From Sinomonas albida (lineage in GTDB: Bacteria > Actinomycetota > Actinomycetes > Actinomycetales > Micrococcaceae): a stretch of 64,000 nucleotides of DNA. Below the pieces are notes generated by a model that did no database searches, was not told the DNA's origin, and worked only from the letters and a program-made list of their open reading frames with translations. Location of the stretch: the NCBI RefSeq assembly GCF_004919045.1, contig NZ_SWDW01000005.1:124001-188000 (forward strand), read 5' to 3'. Each line of letters begins with the position of its first letter. Position 1 is the stretch's first letter. The translations under genes were made by a program, and so were the position numbers. This document shows, one piece after another, positions 30,401 to 38,527 of the stretch.

Positions 30401-32433
30401 AGCGCGATCTCGGGCTGCAGGGTCTTGAGCCGCCACGTCTTGTTCTTCCACGTCCCGAGGATATTCAACGCGGCGCCCAAGATCGTGTACCCGACGAGGC
30501 CGAGCACGAGCGGGAGGATCCCCGAGAGGTCGCCGCCGTAGATGAGGTGGCGCATGCCCGTCACGACGTAGCCCATCGGCAGGATCGCGTGCGCCACTTG
30601 GAACGGCCCGGGGGCCATCTCCCACGGGAACGTCCCGCCCGAAGAGACGAGCTGCAGGATCAGCAGGACGAGCACCACGAACTTCCCGACCGAGCCCAGC
30701 AGGGACACGATGCCCTGGATGAGCGCGCTGAACGCGATGCCGCCGAGCATGATGAACAGCCACATGAGCCACGGATGCGCCGGGTTGAGTCCGATCGCGA
30801 AGTCGACGACCGCGGTCAGGACCGTGGCCTGCGCCGCCGCGACCACGGAGAACGGCAGCCAGCCGCCCATCGCGATCTTCCACGCCGGGGCGTTCGAGGC
30901 AAGCGCGCGGCGCGTCACGGGGCGCATGGCCTGGGTGAGCATGAAGATGCCGACCCACATCGCGAGCGAGAGGAAGAACGGCGCCAGGCCCGCGCCGTAG
31001 GTCGCAGCCTTCGCCTGCGAGACGCTGCTGACCGCGACCGGGTCGGCCATGACCTGCGAGAGGTTGCCCTTCTGGGCGTCATCCGGGTTCGGGACCTTGC
31101 CCGAGCCTGTGGAGAGGGCGTCCGCAAGCTGAGACGCGCCGTCGTGCGCCTGCGCGGCTCCCACCTTGAGGGCCTGGGCTCCGCTGTCCGCGCTCGCCGC
31201 GCCGTCTGCGAGCTGGCGCGAACCGGCCGCGGCGGACTGTTCGCCGTCCGCGAGCCGCGCGGCCCCTGCGTCGAGCTGATTCGCGCCGTTCGCGGCTTGG
31301 GCGATGCCCTGCGTCAGGGCCGGCGTTCCGTCTGCGAGCTGCCTCGCGCCGTCGGCCACCTGCTGCGAACCCGCCGCGAGCTGGGCGATCTGGCCCGCCG
31401 CCGCGTGAAGCTGCGTCCCGGCGGCCTGCGCGGGCGAGGCCTGCGTCGCCGAGGCGAGGCTCGCGCCGATCTGCTGGGCCTGCAGCGGCGTGATCGTGCC
31501 GTTCGCGACGAGCTTCGTGAGGGTGTCAGTGACCTGCTGCTGGGTCTGCGACTGCGCGGCGTCGGCCGCCGCCACCGCGCCCTGGACCTTCTGGTTGAGT
31601 TGGGCGTTGCCTGCCGCGACCTGCGCGGCCCCGTCGGCGAGGCGCTGGGTCTCTGCCGGGAGCGGCGCCGTCTTCTGTTGGAGCGTCCCGAGGCCGCCGG
31701 CGAGCTGGCCCGCGCCGTCGCGAAGCTGGCCCGCGCCGTCGAGCAGCTGCTGCTGGCCATCGGCGAGCTGGGCCGCACCCGTGCGCAGCTGGGCCGTGCC
31801 GTCAGCGAGCTGGCTCGCGCCGTCGGCCACCCGGCCCACGCCATCGCGCAGCTTGCCGCCGGCATCCGCGGCCTGGACCATCTGCGTGTGGATGGTGCCG
31901 TAGCCGGTGAGGAGCTTGTTCGCGGTGTCAGTGCCTACCTGCTTCGCGACTGAGTCGTGGACGGCCTTCGTTGCCTTGTCCACGATCGTCGAGAGGAGGT
32001 AGTTGTTCGCGTCGTTGGTCGTGACGTCGAGCATGGCCTGCTTCGCCGAGTCGAAGCTTGCGGGCGAGGCCAGATTGGCGGAGAAGTCCGCCGGGATGCG
32101 GAGCGCGAACGAGTATGTCCCGTTGCGCACGCCGGCCTCCGCCGTCTGGGCGTCCGGGACCCGCTGCCAGTCGAAGACATGGCCCTCGACCAGGCCGTCC
32201 GCGACCTTCGGCCCCGCTTCGAGGCGCGAGCCGTCCGGGGTCGTGGCGCCCCGGTCCTCGACTACGAGGGCGGCCTTGATGTGACCCATGTTCGAGTACG
32301 GGTCCCAGTTCGCGTAGAGGTACACGGCCCCGTAGAGGAGCGGAACCATGGTGAGGGCCAAAATGACGAGCTTGGGGAGGAGCCCGGCGGTCATGCGCTG
32401 GAGCTCGGAGCGCGCGAGCCTGATGACGGTCAT
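30397..32433 (-). CDS. YhgE/Pip-type ABC-2 membrane protein
   Basis: This 678-aa protein has an N-terminal helix (about residues 18-38, LLPKLVILALTMVPLLYGAV) and an extracytoplasmic region of some 400 residues. That region is dominated by repeats of the kind QLADGTAQLRTGAAQLADG, which form long coiled helices. Five C-terminal ABC-2-type helices (from about residue 490) follow. This is the YhgE/Pip layout, related to phage-infection protein and to ESX-associated membrane proteins of Gram-positives. It overlaps the preceding ATPase-like gene by 4 bp. Likely an exporter or envelope factor; substrate unknown. Confidence 0.92.
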   Translation of the reverse strand: MTVIRLARSELQRMTAGLLPKLVILALTMVPLLYGAVYLYANWDPYSNMGHIKAALVVEDRGATTPDGSRLEAGPKVADGLVEGHVFDWQRVPDAQTAEAGVRNGTYSFALRIPADFSANLASPASFDSAKQAMLDVTTNDANNYLLSTIVDKATKAVHDSVAKQVGTDTANKLLTGYGTIHTQMVQAADAGGKLRDGVGRVADGASQLADGTAQLRTGAAQLADGQQQLLDGAGQLRDGAGQLAGGLGTLQQKTAPLPAETQRLADGAAQVAAGNAQLNQKVQGAVAAADAAQSQTQQQVTDTLTKLVANGTITPLQAQQIGASLASATQASPAQAAGTQLHAAAGQIAQLAAGSQQVADGARQLADGTPALTQGIAQAANGANQLDAGAARLADGEQSAAAGSRQLADGAASADSGAQALKVGAAQAHDGASQLADALSTGSGKVPNPDDAQKGNLSQVMADPVAVSSVSQAKAATYGAGLAPFFLSLAMWVGIFMLTQAMRPVTRRALASNAPAWKIAMGGWLPFSVVAAAQATVLTAVVDFAIGLNPAHPWLMWLFIMLGGIAFSALIQGIVSLLGSVGKFVVLVLLILQLVSSGGTFPWEMAPGPFQVAHAILPMGYVVTGMRHLIYGGDLSGILPLVLGLVGYTILGAALNILGTWKNKTWRLKTLQPEIAL

Positions 32434-33161
32434 GCGCGGGCCTCCTCGCGGTCGCGCTCGCCAGTGGCGGGGGCGGGTTCAGTGGGTGGTGGGGCGGCGC
32501 CGTCGTCCGTTTCGGTGTCCGCGGGGCGGCCCGCATTGCCGACGACGGCGGCCTCCGCCTCCCAGCCCGCCGGCACCTCGGCGACGACGGCGACGACCGC
32601 GAGCCCGCGACCCGGATTCGCGGCGAGCGCCATGAGGCGCGGAAGCCAGTCTTCGGCACGGTCGGAGTGGCGGTCGGGGGAGTCCACCACGAGGAGGCGG
32701 ACGGCGGGATCAGCGAGGGCGAGCTCGGTGAGGAGCTCGACGCGCCGGTGGGCAGGGAGCTCGTGCGCCCAGGCGCCCGCAACGTCCTCGAACGCGTGGA
32801 CCGTGAGCCACGCGTCGGGGCCCTCGCCGCGATGGCGGCTGGGGAGCAGCGCGAGGTCCTCGGCCACGAGTCCGCGGACGCTCAGGTGGCGTTCGGCCTC
32901 GTTGATGCCGGGGGAGTCGACGATCGCGCTCGCCCGGCGGAGCGTCCTGAGCGTCTTCTTGGTCGAGCGCTCGGGGGCACCCCACGATGCAGCGCCCGCG
33001 TCAGGGGCGTAGCGGCCGCTCGCGGCGAGGGCGAGCGCGGTGCGGGCGTCCTGGCCGTTCGCCTGGACCAGGGTGAGGGCGCCGGTGGGCGCCTCGAAGG
33101 AGGTCGATGGCACGAGGTCGCCACGCCGGCCGGCAATGCGGAGCTCACGAATTGAAAGCAT
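32430..33161 (-). CDS. Degenerate ABC-ATPase-like partner of YhgE/Pip
   Basis: The product is 243 aa, starting MLSIRELRIAGRRGDLVPST. Its layout is that of an ABC ATPase, but each catalytic motif is eroded. At the Walker A position there is QANGQDARTALAL with no GxxGxGK(S/T). The signature position reads HELPAHRRVELLTELAL. The Walker B strand reads RLLVVDSPDRH, lacking the catalytic Glu. A C-terminal acidic/Pro tail follows. It is first in the operon and coupled to the YhgE/Pip gene. It probably cannot hydrolyse ATP and may serve as a structural or regulatory subunit. Confidence 0.75.
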   Translation of the reverse strand: MLSIRELRIAGRRGDLVPSTSFEAPTGALTLVQANGQDARTALALAASGRYAPDAGAASWGAPERSTKKTLRTLRRASAIVDSPGINEAERHLSVRGLVAEDLALLPSRHRGEGPDAWLTVHAFEDVAGAWAHELPAHRRVELLTELALADPAVRLLVVDSPDRHSDRAEDWLPRLMALAANPGRGLAVVAVVAEVPAGWEAEAAVVGNAGRPADTETDDGAAPPPTEPAPATGERDREEARA

Positions 33162-33178
33162 GCTCCCAGTTTAGTCAA

Positions 33179-33192
33179 ACTGACCAGTCAGT
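33179..33192. promoter_or_regulatory. TetR-type operator ACTGACCAGTCAGT
   Basis: A perfect 6-2-6 inverted repeat 17 bp upstream of the first gene of the operon that ends with a TetR gene. Size, symmetry and place are those of a TetR-family autoregulatory operator. Confidence 0.65.
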
Positions 33193-33223
33193 ACAAATTA
33201 AAGGTCGCGAAGTCGGGCGGCGG

Positions 33224-33284
33224 GTTGTGGGGTCTCTGGCGGACCGTTGTGGGGTCTCTGCCCGACTGTTGTGGGGTCTCGGTC
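33224..33284 (+). repeat. Three tandem copies of a 22-bp repeat
   Basis: GTTGTGGGGTCTCTGGCGGA-type units begin at 33224, 33246 and 33268. GTTGTGGGGTCTC is constant and the remaining bases vary. The array is intergenic, just past the 3' end of the oxidoreductase gene. Confidence 0.88.
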
Positions 33285-33319
33285 CACCCCGCAAATGCGT
33301 GGGACGGGGCCCCGCAGCG

Positions 33320-34732
33320 TCAGAGGCCGTAGGCCTCGAGGAAGCGGAGCCAGACCTCGCTCACGGTGGGGAACGAGGGGATTGCGTGCCAGAGCCGCTC
33401 GAGCGTCACCTCGCCGACGATCGCTATGGTCGCGGCCTGCAGGAGCTCCGACACGTCAGGCCCGGCGAAGCACGCGCCCACGATCGTCCGGCGCCCCTCG
33501 TCGACGAGGAAGCGTGCCCACCCCTCGTAGTCCTCGGCGTGCTGCCACGCGCCTGCCACCGAGATGGGCAGGTCGACCGCACGCACACGAATTCCGTGCT
33601 CCCAGGCCTCCTCCTCGGAGAGCCCGACCATCGCGGCCTCCGGATCGGTGAAGACGACGCGCGGCACCGTGAGATCGTCGGCCGTGCGGGCATGGCGGCT
33701 CCATGGCGCGGGGCGCCCGTCGAGTTCGCCCCGGATGCGGGCCACGATCGCGTCGCCGGTGATGCGTGCCTGGTACTTGCCCTGGTGCGTGAGCATGGCG
33801 CGGCCCGAGCAGTCGCCCACGGCGTAGAGCCACGAGTTGCCCACCACAAGGCCGGTCTCGTCGACGCGCAAGGTCCCGGGCTCGATGCCGAAGGCCGGAA
33901 GGCCGAGGCCGTCGAGCGCGGGGCGTCGCCCGGTCGCGACGAGCAGCTTGGCCGCCTCGAGCGTGCGGCCGCCGGGAAGCGTGAGCCGGGCGCCGCCGTC
34001 GTCCGTCGGCTCCACAAGCTCTGGGCTCACGCCCTCGAGCACTTCGACGCCGTCCTCCCGGAGGCCAGCGACGACGAGGGCGCGCGCCTCCTCGGGGAAC
34101 CCGCTCAGGAGCGAGCCGCGGGCGAGCACCGTGACGCGCGAGCCGAGCCGCGCGAACGCCTGGGCGAGCTCGCTCCCGGCGACGCCGGCACCGATGATCG
34201 CGAGGCTCTCGGGCACCTCGCGCGTGCTCGTCGCGTCCGCTGTGGTCCAGAACGGCGTGCCCTGCAGGCCCGGCACCCTGGGCGACGACGGCTTCGAGCC
34301 CGTCGCGAGGATGACCGCGTGGCGGGCCGCGAGCGGGAAGTGGTTCCCCGATGCGTCCGTGACGGTGAGGCGCTTGGCGCCGGTGAGCCGGGCGGTCCCG
34401 CGGACCAGGGTGATGCCGGCGCTGTGGACCCACTCGACCTGGGATTCGTCGTCCCAGTTGTTGACCGCGTCGTCGCGGTGTTTGAGGACGGCGGCGACGT
34501 CGAGCTGGCCCGTCACTGCCTCGCGCGAGCCGGGGACCCGCCGGGCGGCGTGCAGGGCGGTGCCCGGGCGAAGAAGGGCTTTGGAGGGCTCGCAGGCCCA
34601 GTAGGAGCACGCGCCGCCCACCAGGTCGTTCTCCACGAGGGCCACCGAGAGGCCCCCCTTCGCCACGCGGTCCGCGGCGTTCTCGCCGGCAGCGCCGGCG
34701 CCGATCACGATGACGTCGTACTCGCTATCCAC
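33320..34732 (-). CDS. FAD-dependent pyridine nucleotide-disulfide oxidoreductase
   Basis: The protein is 470 aa. It has FAD motif VIGAGAAGENAA (residues 9-20), a redox-active disulfide in GGACSYWACEPSK (Cys42 and Cys47, CX4C as in dihydrolipoamide dehydrogenase), NAD(P) motif IIGAGVAGSELAQAF, and YAVGDCSG for FAD. The C-terminal HAIPSFPTVSE carries the His-Glu pair of the partner subunit. All catalytic features are intact. It is a lone gene, not next to a dehydrogenase complex, so it is not clearly LpdA; it may be a mycothione-reductase-like or other disulfide reductase. Confidence 0.92.
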   Translation of the reverse strand: MDSEYDVIVIGAGAAGENAADRVAKGGLSVALVENDLVGGACSYWACEPSKALLRPGTALHAARRVPGSREAVTGQLDVAAVLKHRDDAVNNWDDESQVEWVHSAGITLVRGTARLTGAKRLTVTDASGNHFPLAARHAVILATGSKPSSPRVPGLQGTPFWTTADATSTREVPESLAIIGAGVAGSELAQAFARLGSRVTVLARGSLLSGFPEEARALVVAGLREDGVEVLEGVSPELVEPTDDGGARLTLPGGRTLEAAKLLVATGRRPALDGLGLPAFGIEPGTLRVDETGLVVGNSWLYAVGDCSGRAMLTHQGKYQARITGDAIVARIRGELDGRPAPWSRHARTADDLTVPRVVFTDPEAAMVGLSEEEAWEHGIRVRAVDLPISVAGAWQHAEDYEGWARFLVDEGRRTIVGACFAGPDVSELLQAATIAIVGEVTLERLWHAIPSFPTVSEVWLRFLEAYGL

Positions 34733-34848
34733 CCCACAGATGCTACGGGACGGGCGGGCGGCCTGACCGGCGCGCGACCGCTGAACCGGTGCTGGCCAAC
34801 ACCGGTTCAGCAGCTACGGGCCGGTAAAGCGCTCGCCTGGTGGAGCCT

Positions 34849-34971
34849 TCAGCCTTGCCGGGCCTTCAGCCGCGGGTTCTTCTTGTTGATGACGAACACC
34901 TTGCCGCGCCGCTTCACCACTTGGGAGCCGGGCTGAGACTTGAGGGATCTGATGGACGCGCGAACCTTCAC
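34849..34971 (-). CDS. rpmJ: Ribosomal protein bL36, zinc-free paralogue
   Basis: A 40-aa gene too short for the usual cut-off. The start is GTG 34971 with AGGAGG 6 nt upstream; the protein reads [20 protein letters not shown] and ends NPRLKARQG. This is bL36, but the Cys/Cys/Cys/His zinc ligands of the standard form are absent (Ser, Gln and Asn in those places), making it the C-minus type used when zinc is scarce. A putative Zur site and a divergent CobW-like gene lie directly upstream, consistent with zinc-starvation control. Confidence 0.92.
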   Translation of the reverse strand: MKVRASIRSLKSQPGSQVVKRRGKVFVINKKNPRLKARQG

Positions 34972-34990
34972 GCATGCCTCCTTACTTAGT

Positions 34991-35012
34991 AGGAACAATT
35001 CTCATTAATGTA
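34991..35012. promoter_or_regulatory. Possible Zur box between rpmJ and the CobW-like gene
   Basis: On the minus strand ATTAATGAGAATTGTTCC resembles actinobacterial Zur/Fur sites of the TGAAAATNATTTTCA kind. The left half (TGAGAAT) is good; the right half is poor. Placement between a C-minus L36 gene and a COG0523-like gene is the stronger argument. Confidence 0.4.
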
Positions 35013-35053
35013 CAGTGGCTCGAGAATATTCCCGAACGGAGAAGGAGCGGGCC

Positions 35054-36079
35054 GTGGTCAGCGTGGTGGCGATCGTCGGAGTGTGCGAGCCCGAGGGGCG
35101 CCGATACGCCCGCCGACTTGCGACGGCGCACCACTGGCCGCTCGTCGAGGCCCTCCGTTCCGTGCCGTCGGCGCGCCTCGCCGCGAGTGTCGAGGCGGCG
35201 GTGGGAGGCCGGGGCGGGACGGTTGCGGTCTTCGACGCGGCGGGACGCTGGGGGTCGGCCGAGCTGATCGGTGCGCTGGGTCGCGCGGGCGGCGCGGAAG
35301 GGTGTGCGGCGGACGACGGCGAGGCTCGCCTCGCGCAGCTCGTCGCGGTCGTCGATGTGGCCCACTTCTTCGACGACCTCGCGGACGACGCCGGTGCGGC
35401 CGAGGGCGCGACGACCCTCACCGAGCGGCTCGTCGAGTCGATCGAGCTCGCGACGACCGTGGTGCTGGTCAACTGGGAGCCGCTGTCGACCCCGGATCTT
35501 TCGATGCACCTCGCGCTCGTCAACCACCTCAACCCCCGGGCGCGGCTCCGCGTCGACCAGCCGGCTGCGAGCCTCGACCTCGAACTCGGCGAGATCGCCC
35601 GCGACCAGGACGGCGCCGGGTGGATGGCGCTCATCAACCGCGACTTTGCGCCGTACATGACGGACCGGCGGGTGAGTGGCTTCGTCTACGAGCAGGTGCG
35701 TCCGTTCCATGCGGGCCGGCTCGCGGCGGCGCTCGAGGGCGACATCGGGTCCGGCCGGTATGGGCGGCTCGTGCGCTCGGCGGGGTTCTGCACGCTCGCT
35801 TCGCGGCCCGGGATCCTGGCCCAGTGGCATCAGGTCGGCGGGGTGGTGGGCCTCGAGCCGCTTGCCGCACCTGTAGGCGGGGGCATGCTCGCGATTGGGC
35901 AGGAGCTCGGCGTGGTCGGCCTCGATCTGGACCGCGAGGGGCTCGTGGGCGCCCTCGATGCGTGCGCCCTCACCGACGCCGAGCTGGCCGAAGGCCCGTT
36001 CGCGTGGATGGCGTACGAGGATCCGCTTCCGGCCTGGGAGTCTGTGGGTCCGAACGGCCAGGGCGGCGTGGCCAACTAG
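35054..36079 (+). CDS. CobW/COG0523-like protein with lost P-loop
   Basis: From GTG 35054 (AAGGAG 6 nt upstream) the product is 341 aa. VSVVAIVGVCEPEGRRYARR stands where the G1 P-loop (GxxGxGKT) of CobW GTPases should be, and the lysine is missing. VVLVNWEPLS stands at the NKxD position and is also altered. The C-terminal part VSGFVYEQVRPFHAGRLAAA is a good CobW_C match (PFHpxRL). The CxCC metal motif is absent. COG0523 members insert zinc or B12-related metals, often under Zur. This member probably does not hydrolyse GTP. It shares its upstream region with Zn-free rpmJ. Confidence 0.78.
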   Translation: MVSVVAIVGVCEPEGRRYARRLATAHHWPLVEALRSVPSARLAASVEAAVGGRGGTVAVFDAAGRWGSAELIGALGRAGGAEGCAADDGEARLAQLVAVVDVAHFFDDLADDAGAAEGATTLTERLVESIELATTVVLVNWEPLSTPDLSMHLALVNHLNPRARLRVDQPAASLDLELGEIARDQDGAGWMALINRDFAPYMTDRRVSGFVYEQVRPFHAGRLAAALEGDIGSGRYGRLVRSAGFCTLASRPGILAQWHQVGGVVGLEPLAAPVGGGMLAIGQELGVVGLDLDREGLVGALDACALTDAELAEGPFAWMAYEDPLPAWESVGPNGQGGVAN

Positions 36080-36149
36080 GCCGGACGGGCCTGCCTGGCC
36101 GCCGATCGCCGGTAACGGGCCGGAACGGGGCAATTGCACCTGGCCGCAA

Positions 36150-36187
36150 CGAAAAACACCTCCCGGTCTTTCGACCGAGAGGTGTTC
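36150..36187 (-). terminator. Terminator of tRNA-Arg
   Basis: On the minus strand AACACCTCTCGGTC, loop GAAA, GACCGGGAGGTGTT and then TTT: a 14-bp stem with one mismatch and a T-run, 10 nt beyond the tRNA 3' end. Confidence 0.85.
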
Positions 36188-36196
36188 CATGATCCG

Positions 36197-36270
<74 letters not shown>

Positions 36271-36427
36271 ATTTCCGAAGCTCGGGCGTGGATCCGCGGT
36301 TTGCACCGCATTCCTCGCGCTTCGGCCTGAATAACTTTACGCGAAGACCAACGCGGTTCCAAATCCACGAGATGAGACCTCCGTGACTGTACCGGTCTAT
36401 GTGACCTTCATCACTTAAATTGAGCAC

Positions 36428-36463
36428 AAAAAGGGCAAGATCCCCAGAATCTTGCCCTTTTGA
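36428..36463. terminator. Bidirectional terminator before pckG
   Basis: AAAAGGGCAAGAT, 7-nt loop, ATCTTGCCCTTTT: a perfect 13-bp stem with A and T runs on the two sides, 98 bp before the pckG start. It may end transcription from the CobW-like gene and insulate pckG, or act as an attenuator if the pckG promoter lies upstream of it. Confidence 0.8.
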
Positions 36464-36560
36464 GTGTTTCACTCTCATTTCATGCATGTAAACGAGCCCG
36501 GTGGTACAGACCACCTTCCCTACCATTGAGGAACACGCCAACCCAGCGAAGGAGGAAGAC

Positions 36561-38399
36561 ATGGGCGCAACTCGCGTTCGGCTTCTTGAAGGAGCCCCCA
36601 CCACCTACGAGCCCCTGCTGTCCTGGGTTGAGGAAGTCGCGGAACTGACTCAGCCCGAACGGATCCACTGGGTGGACGGTTCCGAGGCGGAGTTCCGCCA
36701 GCTGACCGACGAGCTCGTCGCCGCGGGCACCCTCACGCGGCTCAACCCGGAGATCTTCCCGAACTCCTTCGCTGCCTTCTCGGACCCCGCAGACGTGGCC
36801 CGAGTGGAGGAGCAGACGTTCATCTGCTCGCGCAACGAGCGCGACGCCGGCTTCACGAACAACTGGATGGACCCGGCCGAGATGAAGGTCAAGCTCAAGG
36901 GCCTCTTCGACGGCGCCATGCGCGGCCGCACCATGTACGTGATCCCGTTCGTCATGGGCCACCTCGACGCCGAGGACCCCAAGTTCGGCGTCGAGATCAC
37001 GGACTCGGCGTACGTCGTCGCCTCGATGCGCATCATGGCGCGCATCGGAACCGACGTGCTCAAGAAGATCGAGCAGACGGGCGCGTTCTTCGTTCCGGCC
37101 CTGCACTCGGTCGGCGCGCCGCTGCAGCCCGGCCAGGAGGACGTCTCGTGGCCGTGCAATCCGGAGAAGTGGATCGTGCACTTCCCGGAGGAGCGCTCGA
37201 TCTGGTCCTACGGCTCGGGCTACGGCGGCAACGCGCTGCTCGGGAAGAAGTGCTACGCCCTGCGCATCGCGTCCGTCATGGCTCGCGACGAAGGCTGGCT
37301 CGCCGAGCACATGCTCATCCTCAAGCTCACGAGCCCCCAGAAGAAGGCCTACCACGTGGCCGCCGCGTTCCCGTCCGCCTGCGGCAAGACGAACCTCGCG
37401 CTCCTCGACCCGACGATCGAGGGCTGGAAGGTCGAGACGCTCGGCGACGACATCACGTGGATGCGCTTCGGCAAGGAGGGCGAGCTCCGCGCGGTCAACC
37501 CCGAGGCCGGCCTCTTCGGCGTGGCCCCCGGCACCGGCTGGGGAACCAACCCGAACGCGATGCGCGCCATCGCGAAGGGCAACAGCATCTTCACCAACGT
37601 CGCCCTCACGGACGACGGCGGCGTGTGGTGGGAGGGCATGACCGAGGAGGTCCCGGCCCACCTGACCGACTGGCAGGGCAACGAGTGGACGCCGCAGATC
37701 TCTGCAGAGAACGGCGGCCGCCCCGCCGCCCACCCGAACTCGCGCTTCTGCACGCCGATCGACCAGATCGACATGCTCGCGGACGACTACTTCGCCCCGG
37801 ACGGCGTCGAGGTCAACGCGATCCTGTTCGGCGGCCGCCGCAAGACGACCGTCCCGCTCGTGACGCAGTCCCGCGACTGGGCCCAAGGCATCTTCTACGG
37901 CGCCACCCTCTCCTCGGAGACGACCGCGGCCGCGGCTGGCGCGGTCGGCGTCGTGCGTCGCGACCCCATGGCCATGCTCCCGTTCATCGGCTACGACGCG
38001 GGCGACTACCTGAGCCACTGGGTGAATCTCTCCGCGAAGGCGAACCCGGCCAGGCTCCCGAAGATCTTCCTCGTGAACTGGTTCCGCCGCACTCGCGAGG
38101 GCGGGTTCGCGTGGCCCGGCTTCGGCGACAACTCGCGCGTGCTCAAGTGGGCGATCGAGCGCATCGAAGGCAAGGCGGACGCCGTTGAGACGCCGATCGG
38201 CTTCGTGCCGACGCCCGAGAGCCTCGACGTCAGGGGCCTCGACATGAGCGCTGAGGAGGTCAACGAGGCCGTGCGCTTCGACGCCGACGAGTGGCGCGCA
38301 GAGCTTCCCAGCCTTGAGGAGTGGTTCGACCGCTTCGGCGGCTCGCTGCCCGAAAGCATCACGGCACAGCTCGAAGGCCTCAAGGAGCGCCTCGGCTGA
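36561..38399 (+). CDS. pckG: Phosphoenolpyruvate carboxykinase (GTP)
   Basis: The protein is 612 aa, starting [20 protein letters not shown] at 36561 after AAGGAGGAAG; the frame also reaches a GTG at 36501 but the ribosome site and family length favour 36561. It carries [19 protein letters not shown] near residue 90, the GTP-type P-loop [14 protein letters not shown] (near 270), [15 protein letters not shown] and NWFRR. It converts oxaloacetate and GTP to PEP, CO2 and GDP, the entry to gluconeogenesis. A PEP-utilising enzyme follows downstream after a terminator. Confidence 0.97.
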   Translation: MGATRVRLLEGAPTTYEPLLSWVEEVAELTQPERIHWVDGSEAEFRQLTDELVAAGTLTRLNPEIFPNSFAAFSDPADVARVEEQTFICSRNERDAGFTNNWMDPAEMKVKLKGLFDGAMRGRTMYVIPFVMGHLDAEDPKFGVEITDSAYVVASMRIMARIGTDVLKKIEQTGAFFVPALHSVGAPLQPGQEDVSWPCNPEKWIVHFPEERSIWSYGSGYGGNALLGKKCYALRIASVMARDEGWLAEHMLILKLTSPQKKAYHVAAAFPSACGKTNLALLDPTIEGWKVETLGDDITWMRFGKEGELRAVNPEAGLFGVAPGTGWGTNPNAMRAIAKGNSIFTNVALTDDGGVWWEGMTEEVPAHLTDWQGNEWTPQISAENGGRPAAHPNSRFCTPIDQIDMLADDYFAPDGVEVNAILFGGRRKTTVPLVTQSRDWAQGIFYGATLSSETTAAAAGAVGVVRRDPMAMLPFIGYDAGDYLSHWVNLSAKANPARLPKIFLVNWFRRTREGGFAWPGFGDNSRVLKWAIERIEGKADAVETPIGFVPTPESLDVRGLDMSAEEVNEAVRFDADEWRAELPSLEEWFDRFGGSLPESITAQLEGLKERLG

Positions 38400-38461
38400 C
38401 CGCACCGAGGCCGTAGGCCGACACAGACTCCGGCGAACTGAACGGCGCCGGACACCCTAGG

Positions 38462-38496
38462 AGGGCCGCCCCGCTGCACACGGGGCGGCCCTTCTG
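38462..38496 (+). terminator. pckG terminator
   Basis: AGGGCCGCCCCG (38462-38473) and CGGGGCGGCCCT (38481-38492) form a perfect 12-bp stem with loop CTGCACA; TTC follows. It lies 63 bp after the pckG stop. Confidence 0.85.
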
Positions 38497-38527
38497 CACG
38501 CCTCCGCGCCCGGGTAGCGTGTGCCCC

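Noticed and set aside
33224-33284. CRISPR-like short array
   Set aside because: Only three 22-bp units with 9-bp variable parts; too short for repeats and spacers.
34991-35012. Fur/DtxR iron box rather than Zur
   Set aside because: The half-site fits Fur-type boxes in general, but the neighbours are zinc-related and not iron-related; kept as a low-confidence Zur site.
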